64,000 bases of DNA from Microbacterium sp. LWO12-1.2 (GTDB lineage: Bacteria; Actinomycetota; Actinomycetes; Actinomycetales; Microbacteriaceae). Each line of letters starts with the position of its first letter. Within the stretch, counting starts at the first letter, position 1. The notes under the pieces were generated by a model, which saw only the letters and a program-made list of their open reading frames with translations, was not told where the DNA came from and ran no database searches. Made by a program: the position numbers and the translations under genes. The stretch covers positions 3,782,001-3,846,000 of the forward strand of contig NZ_JBEGII010000001.1 in the NCBI RefSeq assembly GCF_040675875.1, read 5' to 3'. Positions 1 through 8,339 of the stretch are shown one piece after another.

Positions 1-234
1 AACTACTTGAGCGTCGCGGTGCCGCAGATCCGCGACATCGCGGAGCTCGAGTCCGTGTTCGCCTCGACGGACTCGGGCGTGTGCGTGACACCTCGCCCGC
101 CGCGAATGAGCAAGACCTTCTGCGGCGCGCTGTTCGAGACGGGCGAAGGCGAAACCCGCGCGCGGTTCGCTCTGGGGCAGCCGGGGGTCGTCGAGTGGAT
201 CAGCGTGCCGTGGTCCGGTCCGGCGAGCGTGTGA
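1..234 (+). CDS. C-terminal fragment of an unidentified protein
   Basis: Only the last 77 residues are inside the window; the reading frame is open from the first base and stops at TGA 232-234. The fragment has no transmembrane segment and no motif I can name with confidence. It ends in alternating hydrophobic stretches (around GALFETGEGETRARFALG and VVEWISVPW) that look like a closing beta-strand pair, as at the end of some Ntn-hydrolase-fold acyltransferases, but this is only a resemblance. Its stop overlaps the GTG start of the next gene (GTGA), so the two are probably co-transcribed. Confidence 0.6.
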   Translation, partial: NYLSVAVPQIRDIAELESVFASTDSGVCVTPRPPRMSKTFCGALFETGEGETRARFALGQPGVVEWISVPWSGPASV

Positions 235-716
235 CCCGTGATCAGGATGTGCGCGGTCGACCCGCTGATCGCGACGTGAGAGACGAGCAGAAGCGACCGG
301 ACGCGGTACGGACGACGTCCGCGAGGCTGAAGGCGTACGCGCATTCGACGCGCCGAGACGTGCTGTCGTTGCTCCACCGGCGGGATCGTCTGCGGGCGGC
401 CGATATCGCCGAGGCGTTGGGCGTCTCAGCCAGCACAGCCAGCTTCCATCTGCGGGTCCTCGCCGATGCAGGCTTGATCGAGGAGGCTCCCGAGCATGCC
501 CGCGATCGCCGCGACCGCGTCTGGGTGGTGCGCGCCCCTGACGCGGTCCATACGACGTTCTCGCAGCGCTCGGTGCGGCTGACCGCTGCGGAGTTCGACG
601 CACTCGCCGAGCGGATCGAGGGTGTGATCTCGGCGGCTGCCGATGCGCACGACCGCGACGACCCGGGCAGCCGGTCCTGGCAGATCGCGCTGCTGGCCGC
701 CGACGATCTGATCTGA
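231..716 (+). CDS. ArsR-like winged helix-turn-helix regulator
   Basis: A 161-residue protein. Residues about 30-95 form a winged helix of the ArsR/HTH_20 kind: a helix rich in Arg (TRRDVLSLLHRRD), the pair AADIAEALGVSASTASFHLRVLADAGLI as helix-turn-helix, then a wing ending in VWVV. The C-terminal 60 residues are helical with no metal-binding cysteines, so metal sensing is unlikely. The GTG at 231 was chosen because it overlaps the preceding stop; an in-frame GTG at 276 would give a shorter protein that begins just before the DNA-binding domain. The target is unknown; the upstream partial gene is the natural candidate. It ends tail to tail with the bkd-operon dehydrogenase. Confidence 0.75.
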   Translation: MTRDQDVRGRPADRDVRDEQKRPDAVRTTSARLKAYAHSTRRDVLSLLHRRDRLRAADIAEALGVSASTASFHLRVLADAGLIEEAPEHARDRRDRVWVVRAPDAVHTTFSQRSVRLTAAEFDALAERIEGVISAAADAHDRDDPGSRSWQIALLAADDLI

Positions 717-753
717 CGGCGCCGCATCGGGTGGGTGCAGAAGGTCCCCTCGG

Positions 754-1509
754 TTATCGGGCGCCCATGCGGAGCGCGCCGTCCATGCGGATGGTCTCGC
801 CGTTCAAGTAGTCGTGCTCGACGATCATCGTCACCAGCTGCGCATACTCGATCGGATCGCACAGCCGCTGCGGGAAGGGGACGCTCGCGGCGAGATTGGC
901 GCGGTACTCGTCGCTGACCGTCGCCAGCATCGGGGTGTCGACGATCCCGGGGGCGATGGTGCAGACGCGGATGCCATGTGAGGCGAGGTCGCGCGCGGCG
1001 GGGAGCGTCATGCCGACGACGGCGCTCTTGGATGCCGCATACGCCACCTGGCCCACCTGACCGTCGTAGGCAGCGATCGAGGCGGTGTTCACGACGACCC
1101 CGCGCTGCCCCTGTGCGTCGGGTGTCTGCTGGGCGATGACCTCGGCGGCCGTCGACATGACCAGGAAGGTGCCGAGCAGATTCACGCGGATGACGGTGTC
1201 GAAGAGCGCGGGATCGTGCACCCCTGAGCGCCCGAGGATGCGAGCGGAGGGAGCGATGCCGGCGCAGTTGACGACGGTGCGCAGGGCTGCCCCGGCGCCG
1301 GCTGCCTGCACGGCAGCGCGCACCTGGGCGGCGTCGGTGACATCGGTGGCGACGAAGGTGACGCCGTCGACCGCGGGTGCCGCGGCGATCGCTGCCGGGA
1401 GATCGAGGGCGAAGACCTCTGCCCCCCATGCGGCCAGGGCGCGGGCTGTCGCCGCCCCGAGCCCGGAGGCGCCCCCGGTGACGATGGCGGATGAGCCGTT
1501 CAGCTGCAT
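754..1509 (-). CDS. Short-chain dehydrogenase, 3-hydroxyacyl-CoA dehydrogenase type
   Basis: A 251-residue classical SDR. The N-terminal cofactor motif is VTGGASGLGAATA and the catalytic triad is visible as NTAS followed by YAASK. The Ala/Ser-rich nucleotide-binding region and the C-terminal NGETIRMDGALRM match the 17-beta-HSD10 / 3-hydroxy-2-methylbutyryl-CoA dehydrogenase type. It is last in the bkd operon, 24 bases after the acyl-CoA dehydrogenase, with a good ribosome site (AAAGGA). By context it oxidises the 3-hydroxyacyl-CoA formed from a branched-chain amino acid, isoleucine being the best fit. The substrate is inferred from family and neighbours, not from residues. Confidence 0.88.
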   Translation of the reverse strand: MQLNGSSAIVTGGASGLGAATARALAAWGAEVFALDLPAAIAAAPAVDGVTFVATDVTDAAQVRAAVQAAGAGAALRTVVNCAGIAPSARILGRSGVHDPALFDTVIRVNLLGTFLVMSTAAEVIAQQTPDAQGQRGVVVNTASIAAYDGQVGQVAYAASKSAVVGMTLPAARDLASHGIRVCTIAPGIVDTPMLATVSDEYRANLAASVPFPQRLCDPIEYAQLVTMIVEHDYLNGETIRMDGALRMGAR

Positions 1510-1533
1510 GATGGTGGTCCTTTCGATGAGTGC

Positions 1534-2673
1534 TCAGCGCGCCAGGCCGCGGCTGATGACGAGGCGCTGGATCTGGTTCGTTCCTTCGAAGATCTGCATG
1601 ACCTTCGCCTCGCGCATGTACCGCTCGGTGGGGAAGTCCTTGGTGTAACCCGCGCCGCCGAGCACCTGCACGGCATCGGTCGTGACCTTCATCGCGTTGT
1701 CGGTGCACACGAGCTTGGCGATCGACGCCTCGTGGGAGTACGGCCGGCCGGCATCCTTGAGGCGCGCGGCGGCGAGGTAGGTCGCCCGCGCCGAGGCCAC
1801 CGCGGCGGCCATGTCGGCGAGCAGGAAGGCGAGACCCTGGTGCTCGATGATCGACCGTCCGAAGGTCTCTCGCTCGCGGGCGTACTTCACCGCCACGTCG
1901 AGAGCCTCCTGAGCCAGACCAGTGGCCACGGCGGCGATGCCCAGTCTTCCGGCATCCAGCCCGGACAGCGCGATGGGCAGCCCCTGTCCTTCCGTACCGA
2001 GCCGACGCTCGACAGGGATGCGTACTTCCTCGAACATCATCGTGGCGGTGGTGGAGCTCATGAGCCCCATCTTCCGTTCCGGGTTGTCGGCGGAGAGGCC
2101 GGGGGTGTCGGCGGGCACGAGAAAACAGGAGATGCCGCGGCTGCCCTCGCCGGTGCGCGCCATGACCTTGTAGAAGTCGGCTTTGCCGCCGTGGGTCGTC
2201 CACGCCTTGGCGCCGTTGATCACGTATTCGTCGCCGTCGCGCATCGCGCGGGTGCGCATCGCGGCGGGGTCGGAGCCGGCGTGCGCTTCGGACAGGCAGT
2301 ACGCGCCGAGCAGGTCGCCGGACAGCATCTCTGGAAGCCACCGCTCCTTCTGCTCGGTGCTTCCTGAGGTGAAGAGGCCGAAGCAGGACAGGATGTGGAC
2401 GCTCACCCCGACCCCGACGGACGCGGATGCGGATGCCACCTCCTCGAGCACCTGGAGGTACACCTCGTAGCTCTGTCCGCCGCCGTCGAACTCCTCCGGG
2501 TACGGCAGGCTCAGCAGCCCCGCCCGGCCCAGAGTGCGGAACACATCGCGGGGGAAGGATGCCGTCGCGTCGAGCTCCGAGACGATGGGGCGCAGTTCCT
2601 TGCCCACGATCTCGCGCGTCAGCTCGATGAGTTCGGCGGACTCCTCCGTGGGCATGATGCGGGGGACGGGCAT
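1534..2673 (-). CDS. Acyl-CoA dehydrogenase, short/branched chain
   Basis: A 379-residue FAD flavoenzyme with the standard N-helical, middle-beta and C-helical layout. Signature CLSEAHAGSDP lies near residue 130, ERETFGRSI in the C-terminal domain, and the catalytic glutamate sits in FEGTNQIQRLVISRGLAR at the extreme C-terminus, the position used by short and branched-chain members. It would oxidise the acyl-CoA made by the adjacent 2-oxo acid dehydrogenase (isobutyryl-, 2-methylbutyryl- or isovaleryl-CoA) and pass electrons to ETF. It starts 22 bases after the E2 stop behind a GAGGAG ribosome site, so it belongs to the same transcript. I cannot say which branched acyl-CoA it prefers. Confidence 0.92.
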   Translation of the reverse strand: MPVPRIMPTEESAELIELTREIVGKELRPIVSELDATASFPRDVFRTLGRAGLLSLPYPEEFDGGGQSYEVYLQVLEEVASASASVGVGVSVHILSCFGLFTSGSTEQKERWLPEMLSGDLLGAYCLSEAHAGSDPAAMRTRAMRDGDEYVINGAKAWTTHGGKADFYKVMARTGEGSRGISCFLVPADTPGLSADNPERKMGLMSSTTATMMFEEVRIPVERRLGTEGQGLPIALSGLDAGRLGIAAVATGLAQEALDVAVKYARERETFGRSIIEHQGLAFLLADMAAAVASARATYLAAARLKDAGRPYSHEASIAKLVCTDNAMKVTTDAVQVLGGAGYTKDFPTERYMREAKVMQIFEGTNQIQRLVISRGLAR

Positions 2674-2695
2674 GGTGGCTCCTCGATGGGGGTGG

Positions 2696-4042
2696 TCAGA
2701 GAACGGCGAGCTCGGGCTCGCTCAGGAAGGCGGCGGTGTCGGCCAGGAGCTCGGACGCCTGCTGGCCGTCGAGCACTCGATGGTCGAACGACAGCGACAG
2801 CGTCGTCACCCACCGCGGCGCGATGGTCTCGGCATCGCCGGTGCCGATGACCCAGGGGCGGCGCGTGATACTGCCGACGCCGAGGATCACGGTCTCGCCC
2901 GGATTGAGGATCGGTGTTCCGGCGTCGACCCCGAACACCCCGAAGTTGCTGATCGTCGCGGTTCCGTGGGCCATGGCCTCCGGCGCTGTCCTGCCGGCGC
3001 GCGCCGTGGCGGCGAGTTCGGCGATCGCCACGCTGAGGTCCCGCAGGCCGAGACGCTGCGCGCTGCGGATGTTCGGTACCACGAGCCCCCGTGGTGTCGC
3101 GGCGGCGACGCCCAGGTTCACCTCGGACAGCTGCACGATCTCCTGCGCCGCGTCGTCCCACCGTGAGTTCGCCGCCGGGGTGCGTTCGATGGCGCGCAGG
3201 AACGCCCGGGCGATCAGGCTCAGAGGGCTGAGCTTGACGTCGGCGAACTCCCGCCGGGCGGCGAGGCGCGAACGGAGCTCCATGGTGCCGGTGATGTCGA
3301 AGGTCACGAACTCGGAGACGTGCGGAGCGGTGAACGCCGAGCTGACCATCGCTGCGGCCGTGTGCTTGCGCACACCTCGGATCGGCACTCGGATCTCCGA
3401 GGATGACGGGGTCGTCGATGCGGACGGGCGGTGCGTGTCGGCTGCGGACAGGACGTCGTCCTGGGTGATCGTCGCTCCCGCTCCGGTCGGTGTGACGGTG
3501 GCGAGGTCGACACCGAGATCCTTCGCCAGCTTCCGCACCGGAGGGGTGCAGCGGATCGGTGCCGCGGCCTCTGCGGGGGCGGGCGTCACGGGCTCGATCG
3601 GGCCCGCCGCGGGGGCCACCTGAGCGGCGGTCCCGCGCCGTCGCCGCGGGCGCGGTGCTCCTGGGCCGTAGCCGACGAGGAGCTTCGGCTCTTCCTCGGG
3701 GTGCTCTTCCGCCTCGGGGCCTGCGTCGATGGCTTCGCCGTCATCGTCATCGGCATCGGCTCCCGCATCCGCATCCGCATCCGGTACTCGTTCGAGTGCG
3801 CCGGACGCGATGCTGATGATGGCTTCGCCGACGTCGACGGTGTCGCCCTCGGCGAAGTGCAGTGCCACGACCTCGCCCGCGAACGGTGAGGGCAGCTCCA
3901 CGAGCGACTTCGCCGTCTCGATCTCGACGATGATCTGATTGGTCGTGACCGTGTCTCCCGGCTGCACGGCCCAGGAGACGATCTCCGCCTCGGTGAGCCC
4001 TTCCCCGACATCGGGGAGCGCGAACTGCTGGATCTCTGCCAT
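2696..4042 (-). CDS. bkdC: Branched-chain 2-oxo acid dehydrogenase E2, dihydrolipoyl acyltransferase
   Basis: 448 residues with three modules. Residues 1-80 form a lipoyl domain with the lipoylated lysine in IETAKS. An acidic Asp/Ala linker (around 90-115) is followed by a peripheral subunit-binding domain near residues 165-200 (PPVRKLAKDLGVDL). The C-terminal 230 residues are the acyltransferase core ending in the active-site pattern LSLSFDHRVLDGQQAS. It forms the core of the complex and moves the acyl group from lipoate to CoA. It follows E1 beta by 14 bases and has a GAGGAA ribosome site. No lipoamide dehydrogenase (E3) gene lies nearby, so a shared E3 must be supplied from elsewhere. Confidence 0.93.
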   Translation of the reverse strand: MAEIQQFALPDVGEGLTEAEIVSWAVQPGDTVTTNQIIVEIETAKSLVELPSPFAGEVVALHFAEGDTVDVGEAIISIASGALERVPDADADAGADADDDDGEAIDAGPEAEEHPEEEPKLLVGYGPGAPRPRRRRGTAAQVAPAAGPIEPVTPAPAEAAAPIRCTPPVRKLAKDLGVDLATVTPTGAGATITQDDVLSAADTHRPSASTTPSSSEIRVPIRGVRKHTAAAMVSSAFTAPHVSEFVTFDITGTMELRSRLAARREFADVKLSPLSLIARAFLRAIERTPAANSRWDDAAQEIVQLSEVNLGVAAATPRGLVVPNIRSAQRLGLRDLSVAIAELAATARAGRTAPEAMAHGTATISNFGVFGVDAGTPILNPGETVILGVGSITRRPWVIGTGDAETIAPRWVTTLSLSFDHRVLDGQQASELLADTAAFLSEPELAVL

Positions 4043-4056
4043 GTCTTCCTCGATGT

Positions 4057-5028
4057 TCAGTAGGTGAAGCTGCGATCGATGGCGTCGAGCATGCGGTCGA
4101 CACCGGGGAGCCAGTCGCGTTCGAGTCGGCTGGCCGGGTAGGGAGTGTCGTACCCGGTCACCCGGATGCCGGGGGCAGCCATCGAGTAGAAGAGCGCATC
4201 CTGCACACGGGCGATGATCTCGGCGCCGAGGCCGGCGGTCTGCGAGGCCTCGTGAGCGACGACGAGCCGACCCGTGCGTTCGACGGAGGCGAGGATCGTG
4301 GCATCGTCGATCGGAGACAGGCTGCGCAGATCGATGACCTCGACCGAGCGGCCGTCGAGTGCTGCCTCCTCCGCGACCTTCACGGCCGTCGGCACGAGCG
4401 CGCCGTATGTGACGAGCGTCAGATCGTGTCCTGTACGGACCACTCTGGCTGTGCCGAGCGGCAGGGGCGTCGCGTCACGATCGACGTCGCCCTTGAGCCA
4501 GTAGTTGTGTTTGGGCTCGAGGAACACCACCGGGTCCTCGCTCTGCACGGCGAGCCGGATGAGGTCGAACGCCTCCTGCGCGGACGAGGGGCACACCACC
4601 CGCAGCCCTGCCGTATGTGCGAAGTAGGCCTCCGGCGATTCCGAGTGGTGCTCGATCGCGCCGATGCCGCCGCCGAAGGGGATGCGGATGACGACGGGGA
4701 GCGACACCATGCCCTCGGAGCGATGCCGGTACTTGGCGAGCTGGGTGATGATCTGGTTCATCGCGGGGAACACGAATCCGTCGAACTGGATCTCGCAGAT
4801 GGGACGGTAGCCGGCCATCGCCAGGCCGATCGCGCTGCCGACGATGCCGGCCTCCCCCAAGGGCGAATCGACGACCCGCAGCTCGCCGAACTCCTGCTGC
4901 AGCCCGTCGGTGACGCGGAAGACGCCGCCGAGGCGTCCGACATCCTCGCCGATGAGCATCACCCGGTCGTGCTCGGCGAGCAGCGAGCGGAGCCCGTCGT
5001 TCAGGGCGCGGGCGATCGCGGTGCTCAC
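4057..5028 (-). CDS. bkdB: Branched-chain 2-oxo acid dehydrogenase E1 beta subunit
   Basis: 323 residues. The start is the GTG at 5028: it overlaps the E1 alpha stop (GTGA) and is preceded by a strong GGAGGTGG. The N-terminal half is the transketolase pyrimidine-binding domain (IGEDVGRLGGVF, DSPLGEAGIVGSAIGLA, EIQFDGFVFPAMNQI) and the C-terminal half the transketolase C domain (EVIDLRSLSPID, VVAHEAS). With E1 alpha it forms the thiamine diphosphate decarboxylase that attacks the 2-oxo acids of valine, leucine and isoleucine. The close spacing and overlap imply translational coupling for equal subunit supply. Confidence 0.94.
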   Translation of the reverse strand: MSTAIARALNDGLRSLLAEHDRVMLIGEDVGRLGGVFRVTDGLQQEFGELRVVDSPLGEAGIVGSAIGLAMAGYRPICEIQFDGFVFPAMNQIITQLAKYRHRSEGMVSLPVVIRIPFGGGIGAIEHHSESPEAYFAHTAGLRVVCPSSAQEAFDLIRLAVQSEDPVVFLEPKHNYWLKGDVDRDATPLPLGTARVVRTGHDLTLVTYGALVPTAVKVAEEAALDGRSVEVIDLRSLSPIDDATILASVERTGRLVVAHEASQTAGLGAEIIARVQDALFYSMAAPGIRVTGYDTPYPASRLERDWLPGVDRMLDAIDRSFTY

Positions 5029-6137
5029 GAGGCCACCTCCTCGCCGGCGGCGACGAAGGCGAGGTGTGCGTCCAGCTGCTGCGCCAGCTCCGCCGGCATC
5101 TCGGCGAGCGTGTGCAGGAAGGGGGACGCCGGGTCGGGGTCGGGGAGCGTGCGGCAGCCGACCCGCACGCGCTCCGCGAGCAGTTCCTCCTCCGCGGCCA
5201 CTCCGGCGAAGAAATCCTCGGCGACGCCGCTGTTCTCCAGATGGGTACGCAGACGGGCGATGGGATCCAGCGCGCTCCACTGGTCGGTCAGTGCCGCATC
5301 GCGGTAGCGGCCGTCGTCGTCGGACGTGGTGTGCGGGTTGCGTCGATACGTCATCGCCTCGATCAGCGTGGGTCCTCCGCCGGCCCTCGCCCGATCGAGC
5401 GCATCGACGGTCGCGGCGTGGCTGGCAACCACGTCGTTGCCATCGACGCGTACCCCGCGGAAGCCGAATCCCTGGGCGCGCTGAGCGACCGAGACCCTGC
5501 TCTGCACGGAGTAGGGGGCGGAGATCGCCCACTGGTTGTTCTGGCAGAAGAACACGATCGGCAGGTTCTGCGCCGCCGCCCACACGAAGGCCTCGTTGGT
5601 CTCGCCCTCGCTGAGCGCTCCGTCGCCGAGGAACACGAGCACGGCACGATCGCGATCCGGGTCGCCGGTGCCGACGTCGCCGTCTCGCACGATGCCCATC
5701 GCATAGCCGACGGCATGCAGGGTCTGTGCGCCGATGACCAGCGTGTAGAGGGAGAAGTTGTTCTCGCGAGGGTCCCAGCCGCCCAGGGTGGTGCCCCGGA
5801 ACAGGCCGAGCAACTGCACAGGATCGACTCCGCGGCACCAGGCGACGGCATGCTCGCGATACGTGGGGAAGGCGATGTCGCGAGGGCGGAGCGCGCGCCC
5901 GGCGCCCACCTGCGCGCCTTCCTGGCCGAGCATCGACGGCCACAGGCCGAGCTCACCCTGACGCTGGAGGGCGATCGCTTCGGTGTCGACACGGCGACTG
6001 AGCACCATGTCGCGGTACATCACGAAGAGATCGCCGCCTGCGGTGGTCTCCCGGTGGAGCACTCCATCTGGGCTGAGGCACGTGAAGAGTTCGTCGTTCG
6101 GGGCGACCTCGGTCACCTCTGGGTGCAGCATCGTCAC
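5025..6137 (-). CDS. bkdA: Branched-chain 2-oxo acid dehydrogenase E1 alpha subunit
   Basis: 370 residues, first gene of the operon. The thiamine diphosphate motif runs from GDGALSEGETNEAF to NNQWAIS, the usual GDG-to-N spacing. FPTYREHAVAWCRGV and the loop YRRNPHTTSDD (equivalent to the phosphorylation loop of mitochondrial enzymes) are typical of 2-oxo acid dehydrogenase alpha chains. I placed the start at GTG 6137, behind AGGAG; an ATG two codons later is possible. It carries out the decarboxylation step and feeds the acyl group to the E2 lipoyl domain. The divergent Lrp-type gene is its likely regulator. Confidence 0.94.
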   Translation of the reverse strand: MTMLHPEVTEVAPNDELFTCLSPDGVLHRETTAGGDLFVMYRDMVLSRRVDTEAIALQRQGELGLWPSMLGQEGAQVGAGRALRPRDIAFPTYREHAVAWCRGVDPVQLLGLFRGTTLGGWDPRENNFSLYTLVIGAQTLHAVGYAMGIVRDGDVGTGDPDRDRAVLVFLGDGALSEGETNEAFVWAAAQNLPIVFFCQNNQWAISAPYSVQSRVSVAQRAQGFGFRGVRVDGNDVVASHAATVDALDRARAGGGPTLIEAMTYRRNPHTTSDDDGRYRDAALTDQWSALDPIARLRTHLENSGVAEDFFAGVAAEEELLAERVRVGCRTLPDPDPASPFLHTLAEMPAELAQQLDAHLAFVAAGEEVAS

Positions 6138-6291
6138 GTCGCCATCTCCTTCGAAGCGGTCAACACGACTCTTCAGGTGATCATGTTGTGAAGCTACACT
6201 GTCGTGAGCACGTCTATAAGCGCAATTGACTTTTCATGAACTAAGCGGTCTGTATAGCTACGGCCCGTCGACCGCAACGGAGGTGGTGACA
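6138..6291. promoter_or_regulatory. Divergent bkd operon / bkdR control region
   Basis: This 154-base gap between the E1 alpha start and the Lrp-type regulator is clearly more AT-rich than its surroundings (for example around 6208-6260). It holds a TTGACT at 6226-6231 and a TGTATAGCTA run at 6251-6260 reading towards the regulator, though their spacing is longer than ideal, so I do not assign exact promoter elements. Lrp/AsnC proteins usually bind such AT-rich divergent gaps, so this is the expected operator. A strong GGAGGTGG at 6279-6286 sets the regulator start. Confidence 0.55.
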
Positions 6292-6795
6292 ATGATCAGC
6301 ATCGATCGACTCGACTCGGAGATCATCGGACGGATGGTGAATCACGCCCGGCCAGGAATCGCAGAGCTGGCCGTCTCCCTCGGGGTCGCGCGCAACACTG
6401 TCCAGTCGCGCCTGCGCCGTCTGGAGGAATCGGGTGTGCTCGCGGGTATGCATCCGATCGTCGACCTGGAGTCGGTCGGTGTCTCGGTGCAGGCCTTCGT
6501 GGCACTCGAGCTCGACCAGCGACGGCTGCCCCGGGTCGTCGAGGAGCTCACTGATATCGCGCACGTGCTCGAGATCAACACCCAGGCGGGACGCGAAGAC
6601 CTGCTCGTGCGGGTCGGCGCGGTGACGCATCGCGACCTTCAGGGCGCCATCACCCGGATGATCGAGATCGAGGGGGTGCGCAGCACCGTCACGACCATGA
6701 TCGTGTCGACTCCGTTGCCGCTGCGGACTCAGCCGCTGCTGGAGCATCTCACAGCGGAGTCGGGGTTCGGCCGTTCCACTCCCGCGCCGGAGTAG
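6292..6795 (+). CDS. bkdR: Lrp/AsnC family regulator of the bkd operon
   Basis: 167 residues. The N-terminal 60 residues are the AsnC-type helix-turn-helix (IDRLDSEIIGRMV, GIAELAVSLGVARNTVQSRLRRLEESGVL) and the rest is the RAM ligand-binding and oligomerisation domain (SVQAFVALEL, VLEINTQAGREDLLVRVG). The start at ATG 6292 is favoured over an in-frame ATG at 6226 because a near-perfect ribosome site lies just upstream and the protein then begins at the helix-turn-helix as in its family. Being divergent from the bkd genes, it probably senses a branched-chain amino acid or 2-oxo acid. It is tail to tail with the ECF S-component gene (25-base gap). Confidence 0.88.
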   Translation: MISIDRLDSEIIGRMVNHARPGIAELAVSLGVARNTVQSRLRRLEESGVLAGMHPIVDLESVGVSVQAFVALELDQRRLPRVVEELTDIAHVLEINTQAGREDLLVRVGAVTHRDLQGAITRMIEIEGVRSTVTTMIVSTPLPLRTQPLLEHLTAESGFGRSTPAPE

Positions 6796-6820
6796 CGGCA
6801 CTCTTCGTCGGCGCTGCGCC

Positions 6821-7456
6821 TCAGCGCTTCCCGCCGACTCCCGCACGACGCAGGCGATCGGCGATCAGGATGCCGAGAGCGGTGCCGCCGAGGCAGCTGG
6901 CGATCGTCACGGCGAAGAACGCGATCTGCAGAGGCAGCGACATCGCCCCGAGGTTGAACCAGGCCCATGCCGAGAGCGGATACACGATGCCGACCGCGAG
7001 CGCGCCGAGGTAATGCATCCACGTGCCCCAGTAGTGCCACAGCACGAACAGGAACAGCAGTTCGGTGAAGGCCGCCCACCACAGGTTCGTCGCCACGCTG
7101 CCGAAGCCGTAGCCCGAGAACGGCACCAGCACGAGCCCCGCGATCAGACCGACCAGCAGCCCCACGAGCGGGCGCCGCAGCAACCGCAGCGCGATCACCG
7201 ACGGCAGCAGCCACAGCCCCGCGAGCGCCATGCCGAGGAACGGCAACGGGCCGGTGAGGATCGTCGACACCCAGTTCATCGGCGCGAGCAGCACGGCACC
7301 AGCCACGCCGAGCGCGGCGCAGGTCAGGAGGATCGCGGTCGGGAAGCGGAACCGTCCCGTGCGGGGTCGATCTCGCACCGCGGAGGCTGCTGCGGGATGT
7401 GATTCCGACCCCGCATCCGCCTGCGAGGGAGAGCTCACGGCATCCGTCCCGCTCAT
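6821..7456 (-). CDS. ECF transporter S component, YkoE-like (S1)
   Basis: 211 residues with a 35-residue polar N-terminus and then about six hydrophobic segments covering the rest, ending in a basic tail. The size, the segment pattern and the stretch FTELLFLFVLWHYWGTW match the YkoE-type substrate-binding subunit of energy-coupling factor transporters. The start at ATG 7456 overlaps the stop of the siderophore-interacting protein by four bases (ATGA), so it is the last gene of the ecfA-ecfT-SIP operon. YkoE proteins are usually annotated for hydroxymethylpyrimidine or thiamine, but the iron box upstream of the operon and the coupled flavoprotein argue for an iron-related ligand. The ligand cannot be read from the sequence. 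Confidence 0.75.
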   Translation of the reverse strand: MSGTDAVSSPSQADAGSESHPAAASAVRDRPRTGRFRFPTAILLTCAALGVAGAVLLAPMNWVSTILTGPLPFLGMALAGLWLLPSVIALRLLRRPLVGLLVGLIAGLVLVPFSGYGFGSVATNLWWAAFTELLFLFVLWHYWGTWMHYLGALAVGIVYPLSAWAWFNLGAMSLPLQIAFFAVTIASCLGGTALGILIADRLRRAGVGGKR

Positions 7457-8328
7457 GCGAGGGGCTCCGCTGCAGCCTCGCGGGCGGCCTTCGATGCCGG
7501 TGAGGCCGCCCCGATCTTCCAGTACCCGCAGAAGCTGACAGCGTTCTTGTCGACACCGCGTTCGCCGACCAGATGCTTGCGCACGCCGGAGGCGAGGGCC
7601 TGCTCGCCCGCGGCGTAGGCGTGGAACGGCGCATCGGGAAGCGCCGTCGTACGGAGGGCGGCGAGCGCGAGCGCACCGGGCCGCTCCTCGTACGGACGCG
7701 TGATCCACACCACATCGATGCCGGGCGGATGCGGGAACTGCAGCGCATCCTCCTCCGCGGGCGTCTCGATGATCGCGGTGCCGGTGGCGTCCGTGGGCAG
7801 TGAGGCGCAGATCGACGAGATCGCCGGCAGCGCCGTCTCATCGCCCACGAGCACCACGCGCTGCGTACCGCGCTCCGGGTTGAACGTCAGGCCCTCGTCG
7901 ATGATCAGCACGTGCTCGCCGGGTGAGCAGGTCTCGGCCCAGCGCGACGCCGGACCCGCCGTGCCGTCGGCGGCAGAACCGTGGAGCACGAAGTCCACGT
8001 CGAGCTCCGCCCCTGTCTCGGCGGTCGCGGGCCGGTACGCCCGCACGCTGTAGTTGCGCATGACCGGCCGCTCGCCGTCGGGGATGCGCAGGAACTTCAG
8101 GTAGCCGAACACCTTGTTCGCCTTCGCGGGCACCCGCTCGAGCCCGGCGTCGCCGCCGATCGGCAGGAACAGGCGGAACCACTGGTCGAAGCCCATCGGG
8201 CGGAACTTGTCGATCTCCCCACCCCCGAGCGTCACGCGGACCCAGTGCGCCGACAGTTGTTCGGAACGCAGCACCGTGAGGTGGATGAGCTCCGCGGACT
8301 CGGGCTTGACCATCTTGCTGAATGCCAC
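7453..8328 (-). CDS. Siderophore-interacting protein, FAD-dependent ferric reductase
   Basis: 291 residues. An N-terminal FAD-binding barrel carries RNYSVRAYRP near residue 95 (the flavin-contact motif of the ViuB/YqjH family) and the C-terminal domain is the NAD(P)H-like SIP domain (VVLVGDETALPAISSI, FHAYAAGEQALASGVRKHLV, ending FCGYWKIG). Such proteins reduce ferric siderophores or haem-like iron chelates in the cytoplasm to release iron. GTG 8328, behind AAAGG, was chosen as start. It lies between ecfT (11-base gap) and the S1 gene (4-base overlap), so it is translated as part of the importer operon, which is the main reason to link that importer with iron. Confidence 0.9.
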   Translation of the reverse strand: MAFSKMVKPESAELIHLTVLRSEQLSAHWVRVTLGGGEIDKFRPMGFDQWFRLFLPIGGDAGLERVPAKANKVFGYLKFLRIPDGERPVMRNYSVRAYRPATAETGAELDVDFVLHGSAADGTAGPASRWAETCSPGEHVLIIDEGLTFNPERGTQRVVLVGDETALPAISSICASLPTDATGTAIIETPAEEDALQFPHPPGIDVVWITRPYEERPGALALAALRTTALPDAPFHAYAAGEQALASGVRKHLVGERGVDKNAVSFCGYWKIGAASPASKAAREAAAEPLA

Positions 8329-8339
8329 GGGATCGCCTT

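Noticed and set aside
242..2341. A 699-codon open frame on the minus strand across the regulator, SDR and acyl-CoA dehydrogenase genes
   Set aside because: It is the shadow frame of the GC-rich genes there: Arg/Pro/His-rich translation, no family motif, and it overlaps three clearly recognisable genes.
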